Below, piece after piece: positions 27,362-36,493 of a DNA stretch of 64,000 bases. Position 1 is the stretch's first letter; every line of letters begins with the position of its first letter. The stretch is from contig OZ014415.1 in assembly GCA_963965975.1 (NCBI GenBank), positions 5,771,001 to 5,835,000 of the forward strand, written 5' to 3'. The DNA comes from Xestospongia bergquistia (lineage: Eukaryota > Porifera > Demospongiae > Haplosclerida > Petrosiidae). The notes below the pieces were generated by a model. The model did not search any database. It was not told the DNA's origin and saw nothing but the letters and a program-made list of their open reading frames with translations. The translations under genes were made by a program, and so were the position numbers.

Positions 27362-29976
27362 ATTCTGTAGCACTAGCTATATTTCATTTTAAAAATAAAT
27401 GCAGTGGATAACAAAGTTTTTAACATCACTTATAGCATTATATTTTCTTGTGCAATGGAAAAATGAAGATGATGTCCTCTATGATGTTGTACCAAACAAA
27501 CATATCATACCATCTGAAGGAGTTGACATCCTTGATATTACAGTAGGAAGCACCCTATATCATGGAAAACCCTTTCCTGCTGAAGTAATTGGAAGAGGTA
27601 ATTTTAATAACTCATGCTTGTGATTAGGATATTTCTTATAGGTACGTATGTAGAAATGCAAAAGTTGCTGCATGTTAAGGAAGCTTTATTAGACAATAGT
27701 GATTCAGTCCCACAGACAGAAGCTTTCTCAGAACAATTAGATGATAGCATTACAACAGGTATATTTGTAAATAATGTTAGATCATGAATGAGTTGTCGAT
27801 TAATCCTATAGTTGCAGATGAACTCAAGTTACCCCCAGTGTCTTTTCTAAAAGATTTCAGCCCAAAATCTAAAGGTAATATTACTAATATAATCAATTGT
27901 ATACTAACATTTAGTAATTTTCAGGTAAATCAAAGAAAGGGCAAAAAGCCAAGATGCCTGGTATGTGTTATATATCTGTTGCCATTAATTAGTGTGTTAG
28001 ATAAACATTAGCATTTTTGTAGTCTATAATTTGCAATATCTTTGGCCAGCATTTTAATAGCAATTTTCTACTTTACAATAAATTATGTTAGTCTATGTAT
28101 TTCTTGTAATAGGTACCCCAAGAAAAAGGACCCCATTCAAGAGTCCTTCACAGAAGAGTATTGCTTCAAGTAAGTTAGCTTCTTTGATATATCAGTGTGA
28201 TTGCTTTTCCTAATTGGCAGATGGTACCCCAAAAAAGAGAACCTCTCAGAAAGATGAAGATGCCCTCACTGTCACATTAGGTACAGCTTTTTATTCATTT
28301 CAGTCTTATAATGTTTTGTAGATTCTGATACTAGCTGTGACATGAATCAGGCTTCTCTGGCAAAGGTATATGAATGATATAAGTATGTACATGCCTTACA
28401 GTAACATGTACTTCATTTAGAAGGCTAAGCGTTCAAGATCAGAATATCCATACAACTTGGATTCTGATTCTGATTCAGTACTTCATGAGCTTGATCTCAC
28501 CTCAGAAGCTAAGGTTATATGTTACTTAATATAGTTTATTCATGTAGCATAGTATAAAATCCCACTTCCTGACTAGGCGGGGTGAGAAATTTTAACAAGG
28601 CAACCACTTTAAAGCTAATGTTCAGACTTGGAATGTATTGAAAAGAGTCTAAAGGATTACTAATGTCAAAAGATGTTCTTAACCTCTCACTGATAATTTA
28701 TTGTTTGTCTTTTCCCTCCTCATGCAGAGAACTAAGTCTAAAGTGAATTCTACTAAAAGAGTGAAGGAAAAAGCTAGGCAAACACTAAATGTTAAAACAT
28801 CAAGAGATATTCTTTCAATTTCGGGATCAGAGGACATTCAGATGACATCCATCCCACCAAACGTCTGTTCACCATCTCCAGATGCACCTTCACTAGTATC
28901 ATCACCACAGTCTTCCTTTCTGTTGCCATTTGGTCCTTACATTCCTCAGGTACATTTTATAAATACAATGTTTATGACCATTTTTATTAATACGTTATTT
29001 CAATCTAGTATCATGGAGGTGAATTTACTAGTCCCTGCCAATTCAAAATTCCTCAAGTAATATATTGTATAATATTGTGCAATTTATCACTATATAGGAC
29101 AAGGTGATTTCTTCGGGTAATAGTAACTCAGTCTTACCCCATCCATTCTTGTTTGCACAAGTAAAGTATCTTTAAAATATACTTTGATTTATTGTTATTT
29201 CAAGCATCAAGCTGGGAGCGAAGTCTTGTTTCACCCTCCTCAAGTGGATTTGGTTCTAATGAGATTATATGTGTTCATTTTATTGTTATTAGTACCAAAC
29301 AGGACTAACAACAATGATGCATACACTCATTTCTCAGGTGTCGTCATTAACAAATGAAGTGAAAAATCTAAAGGAAAAAAGAAAAAGGTGAAACCATACT
29401 ATATACTGTTGAATATAACATTAATAAAATTTACAGGAACGTTATGACAGGGCACTTTCTGAAAGCTCTGATGACCTATCATTGTCATCAAGTTTTACAT
29501 CACCAATTCCCACTCCAATTCCTACCCCAGTCCTTACGCGTAAGAGTTCAGAAGATGGTATGCTATGTTTATGACTACATGTAACTTAAATGCATTTATT
29601 TTTATAGTTCTATGTGTGTTAGGAGACCCAAATTTAAAGGATCAGTGTGTTGTCATAGGTGGCTTCAGCCAATTGGCTGTAAAAGCTAAAGAAAATGCAT
29701 CTACTGATGCTTGCCAGTTAGCACTCAAGCTAATGGATGTCTTTTTCACTAAAGAAGAACTTTCAGCTGGTAATTGCACTGAAGCAGAAGGGAGGGAACT
29801 TCTTAGACAAAATGTTATTGATGGTATACGTTGTAAGTCACTCTTTTTAACAAAGTATATCCATTAGTAATTTTTCTACAGTGCATATTGATTACAAATA
29901 CCCCATGATGACAAGAGAATTAGAGCTGAAGAGGTGGGGAACAATCTTGCACAAAAATATGAACTCTAAATGCTGA
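27035..29976 (+). CDS. BEN-domain protein carried by the transposon
   Basis: Seventeen exons with GT..AG borders join in one frame (1542 nt, 513 residues): 27035-27086, 27436-27597, 27642-27758, 27812-27874, 27925-27960, 28113-28169, 28221-28280, 28322-28365, 28421-28513, 28728-28949, 29009-29056, 29098-29160, 29205-29243, 29293-29337, 29437-29557, 29608-29832 and 29882-29976. The N-terminus reads MSKGERRQNHERSKLLKALY, then FLVQWKNEDDVLYDVVP (Tudor/chromo-like small beta module, about residues 20-70). Basic AT-hook-like stretches follow (GTPRKRTPFKSP, GTPKKRTSQKD), then a Pro/Ser-rich linker. The C-terminus has a BEN-type domain: LALKLMDVFFTKEELSAGN, LLRQNVIDGIR, then RWGTILHKNMNSKC. BEN domains bind DNA or mediate protein contacts in chromatin. 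The start was chosen because exon 1 splices in phase to exon 2; an ATG at 27399 inside the first intron is the alternative. A possible read-through exon 14 (29338-29391) would be coiled coil but breaks phase. Confidence 0.78.
27087..27435 (+). repeat. Intron 1 of BEN gene with (TA)n microsatellite
   Basis: The 349-bp first intron contains an uninterrupted TA dinucleotide run of about 60 bp at 27297-27358. Nothing else was recognised in it. Confidence 0.85.
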
Positions 29977-30470
29977 AACATTAGAGCTATGAAAAAGAAA
30001 ATTTGCAATTAAAAACTGATGATTGTCTTGTTAAGAGTTTTAGAATCAATAATGATAATTGTTTGTTTTATGGTTTGTTTATCACTTACCAAAAATGTTT
30101 GTTACATATAATTCATAGTGAATGATACATCAGCTTTTAGTATCCAAGTCAGATTAACGACTTTGTCTTTATTCAATCATTTTTAATCCAGTATAAAGAA
30201 ACAAAACATTTAGTCAACAGTTTTCTCTCTTCGCTGATGCAGGTCTTATATTTTAAGACAACCACCATCATCGTTAGAATATCTCCAGTAAACGTGCGTT
30301 TTTGTGCGTTTTTTTGAGATATCGATGATTAGTGATGGTAGGCGATAAAATGCGATTTTTTTGCGCGGGTATTTAAGTTTTTTTTATGTTGGAACGCGAT
30401 TTTGGGCGAATGATTCCTTCGCCTTTAGACGCGTATAAGCGCGCTTCGACATATACTTTTTCTACACCGG
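29977..30470. repeat. 3' flank of BEN gene and right subterminal CG-motif cluster
   Basis: 29977-30290 is AT-rich untranslated flank. From 30292 the sequence changes to CG-containing words: CGTGCG, TGTGCG, GGCGATAAAATGCGATTT, TTGCGCGGG, AACGCGATTTTGGGCG, ACGCGTATAAGCGCGC. The terminal inverted repeat TTTTTCTACACCGG ends at 30470. The words mirror those of the left end. Confidence 0.6.
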
Positions 30471-32512
30471 ATGAATTATATTAATCTAAATGGACGAATT
30501 GTCAGTAAATGGATGAAATATTTTGAATCTAAATGGAGGAATGGTCAGTAATTGGATGAATTATTAGAATTTAAATGGAGGAATGGTCAGTAAATGGATG
30601 AATTATATGAATTTAAATGGAGGAATGATCAGTAAATGGATGAATTATATGAATTTTATTTGGACGAATGATCAGTAAATGGATGAAGTATATTAATCTA
30701 AATGGAGGAATTGTCTGTAAGTGGATGAATTATATTAATCTAAATGGACGAATGGTCAGTAAATGGATGAAATATATGAATCTAAATGGAGGAATGGTCA
30801 GTAAATGGATGAATTATATGAATCTAAATGGATGAATGGTTAGTAAATGGATGAATTATATTAATCAAAATGGACGAATTTTCAGTAAATGGATGAAATA
30901 TATGAATCTAAATGGAGGAATTGTTAGTGAATGGATTAATTATATGAACATAAATGGACGAATGATCAGTAAATGGATGAATTCTATAAAGATAAATAGA
31001 CGAATGATCAGTGAATGGATGAATTATTTTAATCTAAATGGACGAATGGTCAGCAAATAAATGTATTATATTAATCTAAATGGACGAACGATCAGTAAAT
31101 GGATGAATTATATGAACATAAATGGACAAGTGATCAGTAAATGGATGAATTCTATAAACATAAATGGATGAATGGTCAGTAAATGGATGAATTATATTAA
31201 TCTAAACGGATGAATTGTCAGTAAATGGATGAATTATATGAACAGAAATGAACGAATGATCAGTAAATGGATGAATTCTATAAACATAAATGGACGAATG
31301 ATCAGTAAATGGATAAATTTTATGAATTAATCTAAATGGACGAATTGTTAGTAAATAGATGAATTATATGAATCTAAATGGACGAATGGTCTGTAAATGG
31401 ATGAATTATCTAAACATAAATGGACGAATGATCAGTAAATGGATGAATTATATGAACATAAATGAACGAATGATCAGTAAATGGATGAATTATATGAATC
31501 TAAACGGATGAATGTTCAGTAAATGGATGAATTATATTAATCTTAATGGATGAATGGTCAGTAAATGGATGAAATATATGAATCTAAATGGAGGAATTGT
31601 CAGTGAATGGATGAATTATATGGACATTAATTGACGAATGTTCAGTGAATGGATGAATTATATTAATCTAAATGGACGAATGATCAGCAAATGGATGAAT
31701 TATATTAATCTAAATGGACGAATGATCAGGGAATGGATGAATTATATGAATCTAAATCGACGAAGGGTTAGTAAATGGATGGATTATATTAATCTAAATG
31801 GACGAATAGTCAGTAAATGTATGAATTATATTAATCTTAATGGATGAATGGTCAGTAAATGGATGAAATATATCAACATAAATGGACGAATAGCCAGTAA
31901 ATGGATGAATTATATGAATTTAAATGGACGAATGTTCAGTAAATGGATGAATTATATGAACATAAATGGACGAGTGATCAGTAAATGAATGAATTCTATA
32001 AACATAAATGGACGAATGGTCAGTGAATGGATGAATTATATCAATCTAAATGGACGAATGGTTAGTAAATGGATGGATTATATTAATCTAAATGGACGAA
32101 TGGTCAGTAAATGGATGAATTATATTAATCTTAATGGACGAATGGTCAGTAAATGGATGAATTATATGAATCTAAATGGAGGAATTGTCAGTAAATGGAT
32201 GAATTATATGAATCTAAATGGACGAATGGTCAGTAAATGGATGAAATATATGAATCTAAATAGAGGAATGGTTTTAAATGGATGAATTATATCAATCTAA
32301 ATGGACGAATAGCCAGTAAATGGATGAATTATATAAATCTAAATGGACGAATGATCAGTGAATGGATGAATTGTATGAATCTAAATGGACGAATGATCAG
32401 TGAATGGATGAATTATATGAATCTAAATGGACGAATGATCAGTGAGTGGATGAATTATATTAATCTAAATGGACGAATGGTCAGTAAATGGATGGATTAT
32501 ATTAATCTAAAC
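30471..32512 (+). repeat. 42-bp tandem satellite, array block 2
   Basis: Continuation of block 1 in the same orientation and register across the transposon, with the same monomer variants, including the GAATTAATCTAAATGG length variant at 31326. Open stretches include 31989-32285 (98 codons) and 32282-32512. The array stops abruptly at AATCTAAAC, followed by GTAAGTCC, a consensus-like splice donor. Confidence 0.96.
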
Positions 32513-33149
32513 GTAAGTCCATTTAATGATTATATATTAGTACTGGTTGTAATTATGTACATCTGCCTTCTGTTATCAAAATAAAGTATGTACATATAGT
32601 CATATATTTTATAGTATAGATTACAATGCTGTTTGTTTTATATCTTACATGAAAAAACTCTGTTGTTGCATTTTCTCTACTCTCTTAATAACATCAATGT
32701 TTGCATTTATTAAAACAATCAATTGACTTATTTTTACGTCAGTGTTAAAATTTGAGAATTACAACTCAAATTTAATTGTTTCAGATCACATTTCCTAAGC
32801 CCTAATTTTATCACCTAATGTTCATTGACCATGATGCCTATTAGATGCATTTGTAGAGTTGTGTGTTTAATGACTTCACAAATTTATAAAAATTAATTGC
32901 TGTCAACTCTTTTAATGCAACATTGTAGATTATAAAATTTTTTATAAGATTTTAAAATTACTCTTATGACTTTAAAATATTCTCAATCCTAAACTTTGAA
33001 ATGCAAGTTTGATACCCTAGAGCATTGATTGATTGTGTAGCCATTTATAAGTCACACTTAACTATCTATTCTACTTATTAACATTAATGTATCTATTAAT
33101 TATATTTTATTTAGTGAATGTATTGCTGACAGTGATTTGTTTAATATAG
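32513..33149 (+). other. AT-rich unique spacer or intron before Kelch exon
   Basis: Non-repetitive AT-rich sequence between the satellite edge and the first recognisable Kelch exon. It begins with a donor-like GTAAGT at 32513 and ends with the acceptor TTTAATATAG at 33149, so it behaves as an intron. No conserved exon was recognised inside. Confidence 0.5.
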
Positions 33150-35332
33150 ATATATATTCAAGGAGGTCAAGATGCTACTCAAATGTTTAATGACTTGTGG
33201 ATGATTGAGGCTATACTACCTGAAGTACAGTAAGTGGTGTGAAAATAATGATATGTCATACGTAGGCCATTTGCAACCTTGGAAATTAGGATGTAAGAAC
33301 TACAGTAGAGATATTAATCCATTAGTGTTTAGAGTTTCAGGATTAAGGTCATTATAATCACACCAATTATGATGGTATAAGAATTGATTACTGGTATCAA
33401 TTTACAAAGTACTTTTGTGTAAAAACATTGATATATCTTACATTTAATATGATTAAAGTACAATAACAAAATAACAACAAGTTTACCTATTATAGAAACA
33501 TCTTTCAACTGATAGTTTTGTAGTAAGTTTGTAGCTATTATATCCTTAAGAATTTATTTTTACATGACATTTTCCATGAGATTATAGATAATCCTAAGAC
33601 TGCTTTATTTCCTTGACAAGTACACATCTAGAAAAGGCTGCTCAAGACTAGTCTTAGTATTATTATAAATTATTGGAATTTTAAGACTGGATAACAAAAG
33701 CTATGGCACTTCTAAAAACATTTTTCATAGCCCTCTAATAGTCACTTACAATACAATATTAAAGAGTTTGTTATAATTGTTGTTCCTCTTATAGTTTTTC
33801 ACCCACTGTGCCACCAAGAAGAAAATATACCACACCCACTCCTATACCGACACCACGGAAAAATCTATCCCCTCCCACACCAAAGGTCACTTATAGATAA
33901 CTGACTCTATTTTTTATAATAGTTCATTTATAATAGGAAATAAATGAAAGAAGTTTTGAACACCTTCGTATTGAGTATAGAAAACAAATTGAAGATATAT
34001 TTGACACACTCACTCAGAAATATCAAGAATTAGATAAGTAAATCATTGAAACCTCTAAAGATATAACCACAATATTAATAACTTAATTATGCATGTGATT
34101 AACTAATTATACCCATAGCTAGATCATACAGAATCACTAGGAGTTTGTCTAAATCAAATAATCTTGTTGTTGTTGTTGTTATGATATTATACTCATTTTT
34201 ATAATACCTTACAAATACAAAGCCCCCAAGCTATGATGTCACATAGTGGTGTTTATGATAACATATGTCCGTTATGATGACATTGCATAGAAATGTAATA
34301 TTAAGCTGTATGAGTTGATTGTGGCATATGTACAGTGGATTATTGGTATCTCTCATAAAGATACTCTGAATAACACGTTCTATGTTACTGTTATATATGC
34401 TAAGGACAATTTTAAAATGTCTATTATAAATATATTTCATTGTTTATTGATACCAGCTTTTGTAATATAAGCTAATTGTCTCTTTGTTATATAGGATGAC
34501 TGCTACTCTGGCAGCTGAGAGAGAACAATTTGAGAATGAAAAAAAGGAACTATATGAAAATTATGATAGACAGCAACAGGTAAGTATAATACAATCTATA
34601 AATAAAATTAAGGATGGATCATCTGTTTTATTTTTGTTATGTATGATTCCTTTTAGGAATTACAAGAACTTATTCATAATTATGAACAAGAGAATGAGGG
34701 GTGGGTGGAGTTAATGAGAAGAGAAAATGACAAGGAAAGAAAAGCTATTGCTGAAGAGAAAGTAAATCTGTTACTATATTAGATTTTGACTACACTGTAG
34801 ATTTGATTGCCTTCATATCACACAGTCAGTCACAATTTTGTTTGAATGGTTTTGTCTAGAATCTGCAGTGCACCAGCATACTTCAATGAGAGATTGATAC
34901 TAGCATAAATCCTTCTAGACTCTAATCCTTAAAAGTGGACCTTAAATTTGTATAATGGCAATAGTTAAATTAACAGATTTTGGAAATTAAAATTTTGTTG
35001 CCACACCTACAATTATTATATTCGTTTTAAAATTTTCATAACTGCTAACTCACCAATAATATTTATGAAGTGTTTTTCTCTGCTCATCAACAATTGCCAT
35101 TATAATTATTAACTTTGTACTAAAGTCAGTGACAATCATTCCAACATAATTATTATAATTACTTGTATACTTTAAGAACTGTTCTATCCTTTTATTTATT
35201 AAATATTTATGCTTCTTTTTCCTGTAGGCAAAACTTGCTAAAGACAAGGAAGATTTAGAGAAAGAGAAAGGTATTTTCACTGAAAAGAGTACTAAATTGG
35301 ATGCCATTATGAAACAAGTTAAAGGACTTTAG
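33150..35332 (+). CDS. 3' exons of a Kelch-repeat / coiled-coil protein (5' part outside or lost)
   Basis: Six exons with matching phases: 33150-33229, 33795-33885, 33937-34037, 34495-34579, 34657-34761 and 35228-35332 (567 nt, 188 residues plus TAG). The first visible exon reads IYIQGGQDATQMFNDLWMIE, the GG...NDLW signature of a Kelch beta-propeller blade. Exon 2 is a Pro/Thr/Arg linker (PPRRKYTTPTPIPTPRK). Exons 3-6 are strongly charged, heptad-like coiled coil (FEHLRIEYRKQIEDIFDTL, AAEREQFENEKKELYENY, AKLAKDKEDLEKEKG), ending MKQVKGL. A propeller followed by a coiled coil is typical of cytoskeletal or trafficking scaffold proteins; the exact orthologue is not recognised. One blade alone cannot form a propeller, so upstream exons must lie left of the satellite, or the gene was cut by it. 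The frame before 33150 has an in-frame TAG, which fixes the acceptor there. Confidence 0.72.
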
Positions 35333-35525
35333 TATTATACATTTATTAAATCATATTAATTATGTTTTATTCATTAATTTGTCTTTATTTTTGTTGCATT
35401 AGTTTGAAATACAATAGCTTATATGCTGCAATCAATATATATAACAATATGATGAGGGGAATTTAACAATTTATAAATAAATGAACAATCATGAACAAAT
35501 GGTTAATAAATAGTTAATAAATAAC
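35333..35525 (+). other. 3' flank of Kelch gene with degenerate satellite edge
   Basis: The expected 3' UTR. AATAAA-like signals occur around 35476-35482. From about 35480 the sequence grades into ATGAACAATCATGAACAAAT and TTAATAAATAGTTAATAAA, resembling decayed monomers before the regular array starts. Confidence 0.5.
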
Positions 35526-36150
35526 TTTAGAAATGGACGAATGATCAGTAAATGGATGAATTATATGAATCTAAATGGACGAATGATCAGTAAATGGGTG
35601 AATTATATTAATCTAAATGGACGAATGATCAGTAAATGGATTAATTATATGAACATAAATGGATGAATGATCAGTAAATGGATTAATTATATGAATCTAA
35701 ATGGATGAATGATCAGTAAATGGATGAATTATATGAACATAAATGGACAAATGGTCAGTAAAAGAGCAAATTATATAAATATAAATGGATGAATGATCAG
35801 TAAATGGATGAATTATATGAACATAAATGGATGAGTGATCAGTAAATGGATGAATTATATGAACATAAATGGATAAATGATCAGTAAATGGATGAATTAT
35901 ATGAATCTAAATAGACGAATGATCAGTAAATGGATAAATTATATGAATATAAATGGACGAATGATCAGTAAATGGATGAATTATATGAACATAAATGGAT
36001 GAATGATCAGTAAATGGATTAATTATATGAATCTAAATGGACAAATGATCAGTAAATGGATTAATTATATGAATATAAATGGATGAATGATCAGTAAATG
36101 GATGAATTATATGAATTCAAATGGACGAATGATCAGTAAATGGATGAATA
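35526..36150 (+). repeat. 42-bp tandem satellite, array block 3
   Basis: About fifteen units of the same satellite in the same orientation as blocks 1 and 2. They are more homogeneous: nearly all carry GATCAGTAA and keep the 42-bp period. The block lies between the 3' ends of the Kelch gene and the MCCC2-like gene. Its right edge decays into ATGTTATAACGTGGACAAAT and TGAATGGATAAATG (to about 36195). Confidence 0.95.
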
Positions 36151-36195
36151 AATGTTATAACGTGGACAAATTATTGTTGAATGGATAAATGTTTT

Positions 36196-36493
36196 GGTAA
36201 AATATATATACATAGATAGCCAATAGAAGTGATCAATGAACAAGTACCAGTATATATTACATTTGATAACACAAAATGCAAATTATATTTTGTCGAGACA
36301 GTCTATTCAATACATTAATATCACCTTGTTAATTTGTCACAGCAGAGAGTATATTATATTTAATTAATAAATAATAAAGTAGATATATTTCAATTGTCCT
36401 ATAATCAACTTAATAATTTAACTCATTTAATAATTTGTATTATATAAAAATCAATTATTAACATATATTACAATACATTATGTATTTTGTTAG
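36196..36493. other. AT-rich 3' intergenic DNA
   Basis: Downstream region of the minus-strand MCCC2-like gene. It is very AT-rich, with AATAAA-like signals on either strand. No gene or further repeat was recognised. Confidence 0.4.

Larger units (their letters stand above)
23647..30470. mobile_element. CACTA/EnSpm-like DNA transposon inserted in the satellite
   Basis: A 6.8-kb non-satellite block interrupts one array: the left flank ends AAGTGGAT and the right flank resumes (GG)ATGAATTATATTAATC, exactly where the unit broke. The flanks share GGAT (23643-23646 and 30469-30472), so the target duplication is 2-4 bp (AT, GAT or GGAT). The ends are imperfect inverted repeats: CCCGGGTAGAAAAG on the left, and CCGGTGTAGAAAAAG as reverse complement of the right end. 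Inside are a minus-strand transposase remnant of the animal EnSpm/Tnp2-like family and a plus-strand BEN-domain gene, divergent from a gap of about 105 bp. Both ends are CG-motif rich. The termini do not start with the canonical CACTA/CACTG, so the superfamily call rests on the transposase, not the ends. Confidence 0.85.

Noticed and set aside
29338-29391. Extra BEN-gene exon extension (LTNEVKNLKEKRK)
   Set aside because: Reads like coiled coil, but its only donor (AAG|GTGAAA) leaves phase 2 while the next exon needs phase 0. Splicing from 29337 keeps the frame.
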